From Thiotrichales bacterium (GTDB lineage: Bacteria > Pseudomonadota > Gammaproteobacteria > Thiomicrospirales > Thiomicrospiraceae), in NCBI GenBank assembly GCA_014763835.1, contig JACXUQ010000023.1:1-19483 (forward strand): DNA of 19,483 bases, read 5' to 3'. Every line of letters starts with the position of its first letter. Within the stretch, counting starts at the first letter, position 1. Positions 1 through 7,963 of the stretch are shown one piece after another. A program made the position numbers and the translations under genes. The notes beneath the pieces are model-generated. The model ran no database searches and had not been told where the DNA came from. It saw only the letters and a list, made by a program, of their open reading frames with translations.

Positions 1-13
1 TTTTTTGAAAGGC

Positions 14-598
14 TTATTGTTGCAACTGATTCTGCATCATCGCCTGAATATTGGCAGTGAGGTAGTCGGTGCTTTGCGCCTGTTCACTGCCGCCCGGCAA
101 GAGTGGGCGCAGCGGGTTGGCTTGAAAATGGAAGAACAGCAGCGCCATCAGACTGGTGGTGAGAAAATGCGGGTCGCAGTTCGGGTTGATCTCCACAAAC
201 ACGTCGTGCAGCGCACGGCAGGTATCGGCCATGACCACTTGGGCGAGAAACTGCAGATGCGCTTCATCCGGCACCAGCAGTTCGCGGATAAACAGTTGTC
301 TGAAAATCACATCGCCGGCCATCTGCCGGCACGCCAATGCAATAAAATTATCCAGCTTTTGGCGTGCCGGCACGGCGGCTTGCAAACAAGCTTCCAACTC
401 CCCACCCTGCTGACCAAAAACGTATTGCAAAGTGGCCTGATAGAGCGCCTGTTTGTCCTTGAAATGGTTGTAGAGCGACGGCGCTTTGATGTTACAAGCG
501 GCGGCGATGTCACGCATCGTCAGGGTATCGAACCCCTTGGCGGCGAAGAGCTCGGCCGCGGTTTGCAGAATACGTTGTTTGGTGTCTAGTTGGCTCAT
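14..598 (-). CDS. TetR/AcrR family transcriptional regulator
   Basis: One-component repressor, last gene of the minus-strand operon that starts near 2960. From the chosen start, residues about 5-52 form a TetR_N helix-turn-helix domain (KQRIL, AAELFAAKGF, TMRDIAAACNIKAPSLYNHFKDK, here split to stay short). The C-terminal 140 residues are the usual divergent helical ligand-binding and dimer domain, so the inducer cannot be read from sequence. At 194 aa the length is normal. The ATG at 598 (MSQLDTK) fits family N-termini. An upstream in-frame ATG at 631 would add 11 residues and overlap the preceding gene by 17 bp, and neither start has a clear ribosome binding site. I infer that it represses its own operon by binding the two palindromes at 2942-2971. 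Family certain; target inferred. Confidence 0.93.
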   Translation of the reverse strand: MSQLDTKQRILQTAAELFAAKGFDTLTMRDIAAACNIKAPSLYNHFKDKQALYQATLQYVFGQQGGELEACLQAAVPARQKLDNFIALACRQMAGDVIFRQLFIRELLVPDEAHLQFLAQVVMADTCRALHDVFVEINPNCDPHFLTTSLMALLFFHFQANPLRPLLPGGSEQAQSTDYLTANIQAMMQNQLQQ

Positions 599-614
599 AA
601 CATCAGGGTTTACG

Positions 615-1331
615 TCAGGATTTGGCTTCATGTCGGGCGCGGATGGCGTCCCAGTCTATATTGTTGCAGGCGTAACAGGGTTCGTTAATCATACCCAATT
701 TAACCAATAAGGCGTGTATTTTACACCCTAAACAGAATCCCAACACCGCTTCGAGCCAGACCATGCCCAGACAGACCCATACCAGCGTCACCGGAATCTC
801 GTAGGGTATGTAGTTGGTAGTGGTCGGCAGCCATTCGCCATTGAACAGGCTGTTGACGCCATTGGCAAAGGTGTCGGGGTTGAAAAACACCAGACAGAAA
901 CTTGCCAATGAAATACCCAATCCCCAGGCAAAACGTTTCGGAGCAATGGGTTTCCATACCGGTGTTTTATTGCGCGCCAGGAAGGAGGCAATCTGAATGG
1001 TCGGCGAAAACCGCGACGACCACGCCGTCATACCTGCAAGCAGTTCGAACAGACCATAGAACAGCAGGGCCGTCTGTGCGGTGTAATCGTAAACGCGCTG
1101 CGTCATCTGCCCGCTATAGATGATTTGCGAGGCTTCGGTAACTTCGTAAGTGTCTTCGACCGTGGCGGCATCCACTATCCACGGAGATGTGTAAAGCACA
1201 TCAAACAGCGTCAGCGCCATAAACAGCGGAATGACAATCATCATACCAGCGCGGATGCGCACTGCGGTTTCATTGATAAACAACACCTCTTCGTTAGGGT
1301 CGCGGAACCAGGTGTTTTTAAAGGTGGACAT
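615..1331 (-). CDS. DUF4395-type integral membrane protein with two CXXC motifs
   Basis: Membrane protein of 238 aa and unknown function. I see about four hydrophobic segments near residues 29-46, 86-100, 136-150 and 179-201. The C-terminal GFCLGCKI signature, from memory typical of DUF4395 proteins, carries C200 and C203. A second pair, CYAC, follows at C219 and C222 in the tail, so four cysteines lie within 23 residues and could bind metal or form disulfides. The start was set at 1331 because a GGGAGGAA ribosome binding site at about 1338-1345 is well spaced for it. In-frame ATGs at 1334, 1337 and 1403 fit less well. The start lies 14 bp inside the preceding gene, implying translational coupling. 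Family assignment is from recall of the cysteine signature. Confidence 0.8.
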   Translation of the reverse strand: MSTFKNTWFRDPNEEVLFINETAVRIRAGMMIVIPLFMALTLFDVLYTSPWIVDAATVEDTYEVTEASQIIYSGQMTQRVYDYTAQTALLFYGLFELLAGMTAWSSRFSPTIQIASFLARNKTPVWKPIAPKRFAWGLGISLASFCLVFFNPDTFANGVNSLFNGEWLPTTTNYIPYEIPVTLVWVCLGMVWLEAVLGFCLGCKIHALLVKLGMINEPCYACNNIDWDAIRARHEAKS

Positions 1332-1749
1332 CATCATTCCTCCCAATATTAGTTTTTTTTTGAACCGAACCGGCCACCGGCTTGCTGAAAAAGGTGCCGA
1401 CAATCATGCCAACCGAATAGGTTTGCTGGTGATTCCACGGCATCAGCGACATAAAACGCGCCAGGAAGCAGTAATCGAACAGCACCATCGCCGTGGTGCC
1501 GAGAATGACCGGATAGATCAGCCAGTACAACGGCGGCCAGAATGCCGCCAGCACCAGCAAGGCATAAGCGATGCGCACCTGGGTGGCAAACGCCGTCAAC
1601 GAACGCTGTTCGACGCCGAAATGCACCACCTGAATCAACGTTAAGGCCAGCGCCAGCTGCAAACCGGCAAACCAGCCGAATACATCGGCTATTAACAGCA
1701 GATCGGTCACAAACCAGTAAATCCAGATTTTATTGATGATTCTATGCAT
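1318..1749 (-). CDS. Small hydrophobic membrane protein, unknown function
   Basis: Protein of 143 aa not assigned to a family. Most of residues 8-110 is hydrophobic, with three or four likely membrane helices (about 8-24, 26-45, 60-76 and 78-98). A conserved-looking stretch FDYCFLARFMSLMPWN follows them. The last 20 residues are polar and basic (QKKTNIGRNDD) and probably cytoplasmic. An AGGAGA ribosome binding site at about 1756-1761 sits six bases before the ATG, so the start is secure. It lies 53 bp after the metallo-beta-lactamase-fold gene, and its end overlaps the start of the DUF4395 gene. The two membrane proteins may form a complex, which is inference from gene order only. Confidence 0.75.
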   Translation of the reverse strand: MHRIINKIWIYWFVTDLLLIADVFGWFAGLQLALALTLIQVVHFGVEQRSLTAFATQVRIAYALLVLAAFWPPLYWLIYPVILGTTAMVLFDYCFLARFMSLMPWNHQQTYSVGMIVGTFFSKPVAGSVQKKTNIGRNDDVHL

Positions 1750-1802
1750 AGTTATCTCCTAATTCAGAACCCAAAACGCGGTAAATGAGCGTTTGCAGCG
1801 GT

Positions 1803-2912
1803 TTATTCATTACTTTCACCCAGATCGCCTCCGGTGAATTCCAGGTAGATATGCAGGGCATTGTTGCGGTAGGTCTGCTCGTAAACCGGTCTGTCGGCAT
1901 AGGCGCTCTGATCGATCCGGTCGAGGTTCTGCTCTGTTCCGCCATCGGCAATCAGTTTGCCGATCTGCTGATGCATCTCCTTCAGATAGTCGTAGGTATC
2001 CTGTTTAACCTGCTGCATCGTCGTGGGTGCGCCGTGCCCCGGAATCACCGTAACGTCATGCGGAATGGCCTCCATAAAGCGCTCGAAAGATTCCACCCAT
2101 TTTCGCGTATCGGTATAGGCAAACAGCGCCAGCATGCGTTGGTTGTAAGCCAAATCGCCCGGCAGGACCACCTTGCGCTGTGGAACATACACCACCGTTG
2201 AACCGGGCGTATGCCCCGGTCCAAAATTCATAAGCTGAACGCTTTCACCGCCGCCCACATCCACCGTCATGGCATCGTCAAAGGTCGTAAAAAGGTGAGA
2301 TACATCACGCGCACTTTCAGTCAATTCGTGCCCGACACGGCTACCCCAACTGGCTTTGATTGCATCGAAACCGTTATGGAAATCGCGGTTGGCGAGCGAA
2401 TGCGAATAGAGGTGTTTGACGCCCTGATCCACCCAATAACCCGCGCCGAGATAGGCGTGACCCTGGCTGTTCTCCACCGCCACCCATTTGACCGGTTTAT
2501 CGGTGACCTCTTTGATCTGCTGGTGTAAGGTGTAGGCCAGCGCCGTATTGGCGCCGGCGTTAAACACAAACACGCCGTCTTCAAACTCCATAAAACTCAA
2601 ATTGTTGTTCAAGCCGAAGTTAGCAGGATTGTGCCAGATCAAGCTGCCGACCACCGTATAAACGCCATCGGTCACCTCAACCGCCTGAGGAATCGGCAGA
2701 CGCTTGCCGATATACCCCTGCTTTTTCAAGACCTGCTGCATCTCTTTGGCATAGGTAGCGACGCTGGTTTGCATCAGTCCGCTATTTTCTAACTTTTTGA
2801 TTTCGTCGGCATAACGCGCAAAACCTTTTGTATAGGCATCCGAAGACATGGCTTCCAGAGGGAAAAATCCAAAGCCGAGGGCAAATGCGATCGTGATTTT
2901 CAATGTATTCAT
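1803..2912 (-). CDS. Periplasmic metallo-beta-lactamase-fold protein with degenerate HxHxDH motif
   Basis: First gene of the operon, 369 aa. The N-terminus (MNTLKITIAF, then a hydrophobic run to FFPLEAMS) is a Sec-type signal peptide, probably cut near residue 23. Fold landmarks are DGVYTVVGS (82-90), GPGH with H234, LPGD with D253 and IPGHG with H293. The position that should read HxHxDH instead reads NSQGHA (148-153), so the usual metal-site-1 histidines and the DH pair are missing. It resembles the SoxH or quinoprotein-associated MBL proteins, but with altered chemistry or a non-enzymatic role. The start at 2912 was preferred over 2963 because 2963 lies inside the operator and at the predicted transcription start. 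The specific substrate is unknown. Confidence 0.88.
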   Translation of the reverse strand: MNTLKITIAFALGFGFFPLEAMSSDAYTKGFARYADEIKKLENSGLMQTSVATYAKEMQQVLKKQGYIGKRLPIPQAVEVTDGVYTVVGSLIWHNPANFGLNNNLSFMEFEDGVFVFNAGANTALAYTLHQQIKEVTDKPVKWVAVENSQGHAYLGAGYWVDQGVKHLYSHSLANRDFHNGFDAIKASWGSRVGHELTESARDVSHLFTTFDDAMTVDVGGGESVQLMNFGPGHTPGSTVVYVPQRKVVLPGDLAYNQRMLALFAYTDTRKWVESFERFMEAIPHDVTVIPGHGAPTTMQQVKQDTYDYLKEMHQQIGKLIADGGTEQNLDRIDQSAYADRPVYEQTYRNNALHIYLEFTGGDLGESNE

Positions 2913-2941
2913 TTTCAGGATTCCGGTTGATGTGGTCTGAC

Positions 2942-2971
2942 TAGTTTTTAAACTAACTAACATTTGTTAGT
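2942..2971. promoter_or_regulatory. Tandem palindromic operator, probable TetR binding site
   Basis: Two perfect inverted repeats abut: TAGTTT-TT-AAACTA at 2942-2955 and ACTAACA-TT-TGTTAGT at 2956-2971. The second overlaps the predicted -10 box. This geometry suits two TetR-family dimers blocking transcription of the operon whose last gene encodes a TetR protein. Palindromes are seen directly; the regulator-site pairing is inferred. Confidence 0.7.
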
Positions 2972-2996
2972 ATAATAATAAAAACAGTAAAAACAA
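2969..2996 (-). promoter_or_regulatory. Sigma70-type promoter of the MBL-DUF4395-TetR operon
   Basis: On the minus strand, -35 TTGTTT (2991-2996) and -10 TATACT (2969-2974) are separated by 16 bases, within an AT-rich stretch. The predicted transcription start near 2961 gives a leader of about 50 nt before the ATG at 2912. The -10 box shares bases with the palindrome at 2956-2971. Confidence 0.6.
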
Positions 2997-3085
2997 CCCT
3001 TAATAAATCGTAAGGCAACAATAATGGATTTTTCCGATTATCGGCAATGAAGTAGAAAACGGCGATTTTAAAGGCGGGAAAAACA

Positions 3086-3120
3086 AACAGGCCGGGTAGG
3101 AACTGCTTCCTACCCGGCCT
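3086..3120 (-). terminator. Terminator downstream of engB, containing the AACAGGCCGGGT repeat
   Basis: A perfect 14-bp stem (3089-3102 with 3107-3120) closes on a four-base CTGC loop. Read on the minus strand it is followed by GTTTGTTTTT, so it can end engB transcripts. On the plus strand it is followed by ATTGGATTTTTT, so it may work in both directions. Its left edge is an exact copy of the 12-base dispersed motif (3086-3097). Confidence 0.85.
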
Positions 3121-3159
3121 ATTGGATTTTTTGAAAGGCAGATTTTGAGAAATGACAGC

Positions 3160-3828
3160 TTAAGTTTGTGCGGAGGTTTCGGCTTTTTCGTCCGGTTTTT
3201 TCGCTGTTGGCTTTTCCTTAACCGGCCGTTCATAAGCCATCCACTCGTCGAGTTTTTTCCAGACCTGATCCAGACCTTCACGCTTCAGCGACGAGAACAG
3301 TTGCGCGGTGGCTTGCGGATACTGTTCCTTCAAGGTTTTCTGCAACGCCAGCAACGCCGCTTTGGCCGGGCCTTTTTTGAGTTTGTCGGACTTGGTTAAA
3401 AGCACATGCACCGGCAGTTCCAGTGAAGCCGTCCAATCGAGCATGACAATATCGATATCGGTCGGCGGCATGCGACAGTCCATCAACAGAATCATGCCGC
3501 GGAGGCACTGGCGTTTTTCGATATATTCGCTCAACCCCGCTTCCCAGGCGCGTTTGACGTTCACATTGACCTTGGCATAGCCGTAACCCGGCAAATCCAC
3601 CAGACGGTGTTCGGCATCGCACTCGAAAAAGTTGATCATCTGCGTGCGCCCGGGGGTCTTACTGGTACGCGCCAGCGATTTCTGCGAGGTAATGACGTTC
3701 AAAGCGCTCGATTTACCGGCATTGGAACGCCCGGCAAAGGCCACTTCGTAACCGCTGTCTTCGGGGCACAACGCCAGAGTGGGAACGCTTTTGAGGTAGG
3801 TGGCTTTTTGGTACAAAGGGTGTTGCAT
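3160..3828 (-). CDS. engB: Ribosome biogenesis GTPase EngB (YihA)
   Basis: Essential-type P-loop GTPase that assists large-subunit ribosome assembly in the cytoplasm. The G motifs are intact in 222 aa: G1 GRSNAGKSS (33-41), a G2 region around T62 (TPGRTQ), G3 DLPG (78-81), G4 TKSD (145-148) and a G5-like FSSLKREG. The C-terminal 25 residues form a Lys/Glu/Pro-rich tail (VKEKPTAKKPDEK), longer than in compact homologues and probably disordered. The start at 3828 (MQHPLYQKATYL) matches the N-terminus of known EngB proteins. The upstream ATG at 3864 would add 12 residues and lies just behind a TATACT -10-like box (3866-3871). It is divergent from resB, 142 bp away, and is followed by a strong terminator. 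Confidence 0.97.
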   Translation of the reverse strand: MQHPLYQKATYLKSVPTLALCPEDSGYEVAFAGRSNAGKSSALNVITSQKSLARTSKTPGRTQMINFFECDAEHRLVDLPGYGYAKVNVNVKRAWEAGLSEYIEKRQCLRGMILLMDCRMPPTDIDIVMLDWTASLELPVHVLLTKSDKLKKGPAKAALLALQKTLKEQYPQATAQLFSSLKREGLDQVWKKLDEWMAYERPVKEKPTAKKPDEKAETSAQT

Positions 3829-3970
3829 AGAAGAATTCTTTAATACTTTATCAATGGTGTGCATAAGTATATACTCTACACTATTTTTTAAATACCCTAT
3901 GGCCGGCTCGGACTTTCTAAAACCGCGAAAACGCGCTGAAAATTCGTGAAAATGCCCAGAAATTAAGCTT

Positions 3971-5998
3971 ATGACACAAGAAACCGTTCACACTGCAACA
4001 CCACGCAAACAACGCGTGCTACTCGATTTTTTGGGTTCGATGAACCTCGCCGTCACCCTGCTGGTCATGCTCTCCATCGCGTCGGTGATTGGTACGGTCT
4101 TGCAGCAAAACCAGGCGACGCAGGATTACATCATCAAATTCGGTCCTTTCTGGGCGGAAGTCTTTAACAGTCTGGGGTTGTTCCACGTTTACGGCGCCGC
4201 CTGGTTCGTGCTGGTACTGGTATTCCTGCTGTTGTCCACCAGCGTCTGCGTCACGCGCAATACGCCGGGCTTTATTAAGGATATGAAACAGTTCAGCGAA
4301 AAACTCTCGCTAAAAGCGCTGCAACACCAGCCGCAACATACCGAATTCAGCTCAAATGCCGATCTGCAAACTGAACAGGCCAGGGTCGTGAAGACCTTGC
4401 AGACGCAAGGCTATAAAACCAAAGTGCATGCGCACGACGACGGTTCGGTCACGGTTGCCGGTTTGAAAGGCCGCTGGAACCGTCTGGGTTATTTCTTTAC
4501 GCATATTTCGATTGTGGTCATCTGTATCGGCGCCCTGCTCGACAGCAATCTGCTGCTCAAATACCGTGAACTGACCGGCAATCTGATTCCGGAAACGCGC
4601 ACCATTTCACTCAAAGAAGTGCCGCAAACCGCCTGGCTGGGACCGGAAAACATGTCATTCCGCGGTTCGGTCAATGTACCGGAAGGCCAGAAAACAGACG
4701 TACTGTTCCTGCCGTATGAAGACGGCTATCTGGTACAGAAGCTGCCGTTTATGGTCGAGGTGAAGGATTTCCGCATCGAATATTACGACACAGGTATGCC
4801 CAAAAACTACGAAAGCGATCTGGTGTTGACCTCGCCGGAACTCGATGAACCGATTGTTAAAACTATTGCGGTCAACCATCCACTTTATTACAAAAACTAT
4901 GCGATCTACCAGTCGTCGTTCGGTGACGGCGGTTCCTTGCTGAATCTGAAAGTCCACCCGCTGCTCTCGCCGGTGGAAAATCCGATTACACTGAATACAG
5001 CCGTAAATAAAATCGAGCCGTTGAAGACGCCAATCGGCAAATTCAATGCCGAATTCAACGACTTCCGTCTATTCAATATGGTGCCCACGACCGAGGAAGA
5101 GAAAGCCCAGACTGGCAAGAAGTTCCATAACAATGGCCCTTCGATTATCTTTAAGGTGCGCAACGAGCAAGGCAAAGCCTGGGAATACGAAAACTACATG
5201 AGCCCGAGCTTCCAGGAAAACCGCTGGTTCTATATGACCGGGGTGCGCACCATCAACAGCGAACCGTTCCGCTACTTGTTTATTCCGGCAGATGCTAAAC
5301 GCCAGAAAACGCGTTTCTTCAAATTCTTGGCGTTGATCAACAACCCGGTGGAAAACACGCGTGTCTTTAAAGAGGCTTTCCCGCAAAGCGAACAGACCGA
5401 TGATAAAACCTATGCCCTGCAGATTCGTCTGATGCAGCAACTGATGACATTGTTCCGCGCCAAAGGTTTCGACGGCATTAGCGAATTCATTAACAATAAC
5501 GTACCGGAAGAAGAACGCCAGAAGGTCGGCGACTACTATTTCGGCCAGACCAGCTTCGCGTTGCAGAGCCTGTTTTTGGATATTCTGAAACAAGAAGGTG
5601 TACAACCGGCCAGCGATGCGGACGTTTCCGATTTCGACAAGCAGTGGTTTGAAGACGCCCTAACCGCCATCAATACCATTCCGCATTACGGCCCGCCGAT
5701 GTATTTTGAATTGGAATCCTTCAAACACATCCAATCGACCGGCCTGCAGATTACCAAATCACCCGGAAAAGATGTGGTTTATTTTGGCAGCGCGATGCTT
5801 ATAATCGGGGTGTTCTTTCTATTCTATGTGCGTCAAAAACGCATTTGGGTGAATCTGCGCCAAGCCGAAAACAGCGGCGATCAAGCAGATGAAGCGGGCA
5901 CCGATATTACGGTTGCCGGTAAAGACAACAAACCGCTGCCGGAAACCGAAACCGAATTTGAACGTCTGGTCCATCTGCTCCGGACACCGAATCATTAA
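3971..5998 (+). CDS. resB: Cytochrome c biogenesis protein ResB (Ccs1), System II
   Basis: Heme-handling subunit of the System II cytochrome c synthetase, working with CcsA to deliver and attach heme in the periplasm. The 675 aa show the family layout: transmembrane helices near 23-43, 77-93 and 172-190, a large periplasmic domain (about 190-598), and a final helix near 600-617 followed by a charged cytoplasmic tail of about 55 residues. H178, inside RLGYFFTHIS at the third helix, corresponds to a conserved ResB histidine. Length fits proteobacterial ResB. The ATG at 3971 has only a weak ribosome binding site (AATTAAGCTT before it). It is followed 29 bp later by ccsA, certainly the same transcript. 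Confidence 0.95.
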   Translation: MTQETVHTATPRKQRVLLDFLGSMNLAVTLLVMLSIASVIGTVLQQNQATQDYIIKFGPFWAEVFNSLGLFHVYGAAWFVLVLVFLLLSTSVCVTRNTPGFIKDMKQFSEKLSLKALQHQPQHTEFSSNADLQTEQARVVKTLQTQGYKTKVHAHDDGSVTVAGLKGRWNRLGYFFTHISIVVICIGALLDSNLLLKYRELTGNLIPETRTISLKEVPQTAWLGPENMSFRGSVNVPEGQKTDVLFLPYEDGYLVQKLPFMVEVKDFRIEYYDTGMPKNYESDLVLTSPELDEPIVKTIAVNHPLYYKNYAIYQSSFGDGGSLLNLKVHPLLSPVENPITLNTAVNKIEPLKTPIGKFNAEFNDFRLFNMVPTTEEEKAQTGKKFHNNGPSIIFKVRNEQGKAWEYENYMSPSFQENRWFYMTGVRTINSEPFRYLFIPADAKRQKTRFFKFLALINNPVENTRVFKEAFPQSEQTDDKTYALQIRLMQQLMTLFRAKGFDGISEFINNNVPEEERQKVGDYYFGQTSFALQSLFLDILKQEGVQPASDADVSDFDKQWFEDALTAINTIPHYGPPMYFELESFKHIQSTGLQITKSPGKDVVYFGSAMLIIGVFFLFYVRQKRIWVNLRQAENSGDQADEAGTDITVAGKDNKPLPETETEFERLVHLLRTPNH

Positions 5999-6027
5999 GC
6001 TAAGCTAGATTAAAAAAGGAATTAGCG

Positions 6028-7200
6028 ATGCAATCAGAAACTCTTACCAATCATTACGAAGAAACAAAGTCCTTCGGACTGCGTGACATCGTATGGGCGG
6101 CGTTTGTCATCATCGGCAGCCTTCTGGCATGGGATCAATACGGCCACAATATGGATGTCTACGAAGACGCCATTTTGGGTGCGGTGGCAATCGGACTGAT
6201 CTGGCTGGGCCGTTTCTGGCCGAGTTTTCAGCCGGTTACGGTGATGGTGACGCTGTTAAGTGTTCTAGCCATCTACACTTATGCCAGCCACGGTAATGTG
6301 ATTAGCGCCAACGAACAGGCCTTTTTCCTTAAATATCTGATCTCCAGCCAATCAGCGATTATGTGGATGAACGCCCTGTTTATCCTGGCGATGGTGACCT
6401 ATTTCCTGGCGTTGTACCAGCGTTCCGAATTCACCGGCAAAGTGGCCACCAGCATGGTATGGAGTGCCGCGGTGTTCGGTCTCGTGGGCATGATGGTGCG
6501 CTGGCGCGAGTCTTACATTATCAATGTCGAATACGGCCATATTCCGGTCAGCAGCCTGTATGAAGTGTTTATTCTGTTTGTGGTGCTGACGGCGCTGATC
6601 TACCTCTACTACGAGCAAAAATACAAAACCAAAACGCTGGGCGGTTTTGTCATGCTGGTCATCAGCGCGGCGGTGGGCTTTATTCTGTGGTACACCTTCG
6701 ACCGCGAAGCGCATGTTATTCAGCCGCTGGTGCCCGCACTGAAAAGCTGGTGGATGAAAATCCACGTTCCGGCCAACTTTATCGGTTACGGCACCTTCTC
6801 CATCGCCGCGATGGTGGGTCTGGCCTACCTGATTACCGCCAAAGTCAAAGAGAAAAACCCAAACAGCGGTTTTGTCAAACGTATGCCGTCATTGGAATTG
6901 ATGGACGACCTGATGTACAAAAACATCGCTTTGGGCTTTGCCTTCTTCACCATCGCCACGGTGTTGGGCGCGATGTGGGCAGCGGAAGCCTGGGGCGGCT
7001 ATTGGTCCTGGGACCCTAAAGAGACCTGGGCGTTGATTGTCTGGTTGAACTACGCGGCCTGGTTGCATATCCGCATGAGCAAAGGCTGGCGCGGCAAGCC
7101 AATGGCTTGGTGGGCGTTGATCGGCCTGTTGGTCACTACCTTTGCATTCCTGGGCGTGAATATGTTCCTGTCCGGCCTGCACTCTTACGGTGAATTGTAA
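6028..7200 (+). CDS. ccsA: Cytochrome c biogenesis protein CcsA (CcsB/ResC type), System II
   Basis: Integral membrane heme transporter and synthetase subunit of System II. The 390-aa protein is hydrophobic throughout, with about eight helices. The WWD heme-binding signature is at 322-329 (WGGYWSWDPKETW). Candidate heme-ligand histidines are H171 (GHIPVSSLYE), H246 (KIHVPANF) and H385 in the C-terminal SGLHSYGEL. The ATG at 6028 has an AAGGA ribosome binding site eight bases upstream. It sits between resB and a DsbA-like gene, so heme delivery and apocytochrome thiol chemistry are co-transcribed. No ResA or CcdA partner is in the window. Confidence 0.96.
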   Translation: MQSETLTNHYEETKSFGLRDIVWAAFVIIGSLLAWDQYGHNMDVYEDAILGAVAIGLIWLGRFWPSFQPVTVMVTLLSVLAIYTYASHGNVISANEQAFFLKYLISSQSAIMWMNALFILAMVTYFLALYQRSEFTGKVATSMVWSAAVFGLVGMMVRWRESYIINVEYGHIPVSSLYEVFILFVVLTALIYLYYEQKYKTKTLGGFVMLVISAAVGFILWYTFDREAHVIQPLVPALKSWWMKIHVPANFIGYGTFSIAAMVGLAYLITAKVKEKNPNSGFVKRMPSLELMDDLMYKNIALGFAFFTIATVLGAMWAAEAWGGYWSWDPKETWALIVWLNYAAWLHIRMSKGWRGKPMAWWALIGLLVTTFAFLGVNMFLSGLHSYGEL

Positions 7201-7225
7201 TCGGCTTAATCAACGAAGGAAGCAA

Positions 7226-7864
7226 ATGCAGATGTTACGCAGAACCTGGTTAAAAACCGTTGTTGTTGCCGCTTTGACCGGCCTGTTGAGTTCCAATTCT
7301 TGGGCGCAGGCGGACTTTGATTTTGTGGAAGGCGTGGAATACAAAAAGGTGCCTCAGCCACAATCCATCGCGCCGCACACTAAACAGGTCACTGAAGTCT
7401 TCTATTACGGCTGTCCGCACTGTTTTCATCTGGAGCCGAGTATTCACGAATGGCTCAAGACCAAACCGAAAGACGTTTATTTCGAGCAGATTCCGGCGGT
7501 TTTGAATAATCCCAACTGGATCTTTATGGGCAAAGTCTATTTCACCGCCAAGGAACTCGGCGTAGTGGAAAAAGCGCATCTGCCCTTCTTCACCGCTATC
7601 CATGAGGAACGCAAGCAACTCTTTACGGTGGATGCGCTGGCGAGTTATTTCACCCAGTTTGGCGTGAAAGAGGCTGATTTTAAAGCGACGTTTAACAGTT
7701 TCAAGGTGGATCAACTGGTGCGCAATGCAATGCGTGTCACTCAGGCTCTCGGCATTTCCGGTGTACCCGCAGTCGTCGTCAACGGCAAATACCTGACGGA
7801 TGTGCCAATGGCGCAAAGTAAAGAGCGTATGTGGCAGGTTGTGGATTATCTCACCAATCAATAA
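7226..7864 (+). CDS. dsbA: Thiol:disulfide interchange protein, DsbA type
   Basis: Periplasmic thiol oxidase that introduces disulfides into exported proteins. The 212 aa begin with a signal peptide (MQMLRRTWLK, hydrophobic to residue 24) with a likely cut after SWA (27). The thioredoxin-fold active site is C63-P-H-C66, as in classical DsbA, and the cis-proline loop is GVPAVVV with P181. The start at 7226 has an AAGGA ribosome binding site. A GTG at 7190, overlapping the ccsA stop, gives an N-terminus unlike a signal peptide and was rejected. The gap after ccsA is 25 bp and a strong terminator follows at 7883, so this is the last gene of the cytochrome c operon. Confidence 0.95.
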   Translation: MQMLRRTWLKTVVVAALTGLLSSNSWAQADFDFVEGVEYKKVPQPQSIAPHTKQVTEVFYYGCPHCFHLEPSIHEWLKTKPKDVYFEQIPAVLNNPNWIFMGKVYFTAKELGVVEKAHLPFFTAIHEERKQLFTVDALASYFTQFGVKEADFKATFNSFKVDQLVRNAMRVTQALGISGVPAVVVNGKYLTDVPMAQSKERMWQVVDYLTNQ

Positions 7865-7882
7865 ACTTGTCCGTACCTGCTT

Positions 7883-7909
7883 AAAAAGGGGGGGCTTACC
7901 CCCTTTTTT
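7883..7909 (+). terminator. Rho-independent terminator after dsbA
   Basis: AAAAAGGGGG (7883-7892) pairs perfectly with CCCCCTTTTT (7899-7908) around a six-base GGCTTA loop, ending in a six-T run. It closes the resB-ccsA-dsbA operon 18 bp after the stop codon and isolates the pseudogene that follows. Confidence 0.92.
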
Positions 7910-7963
7910 ATTATGTATAAAGAGATTTTTGGCAAAAGCCGCAATCCGCGATTCCAAAATCTG

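Noticed and set aside
2913..2963. Longer N-terminus for the MBL-fold protein starting at 2963
   Set aside because: The ATG lies inside the palindromic operator and at the predicted transcription start, and the extra 17 residues would precede the signal peptide.
5069..5605. Minus-strand open frame of 178 aa inside resB
   Set aside because: Antisense shadow of a continuous, well-conserved ResB reading frame; no family features or ribosome binding site.
7250..7957. Minus-strand open frame of 235 aa opposite dsbA
   Set aside because: Antisense to a clear DsbA and running through its terminator; no domain recognised.
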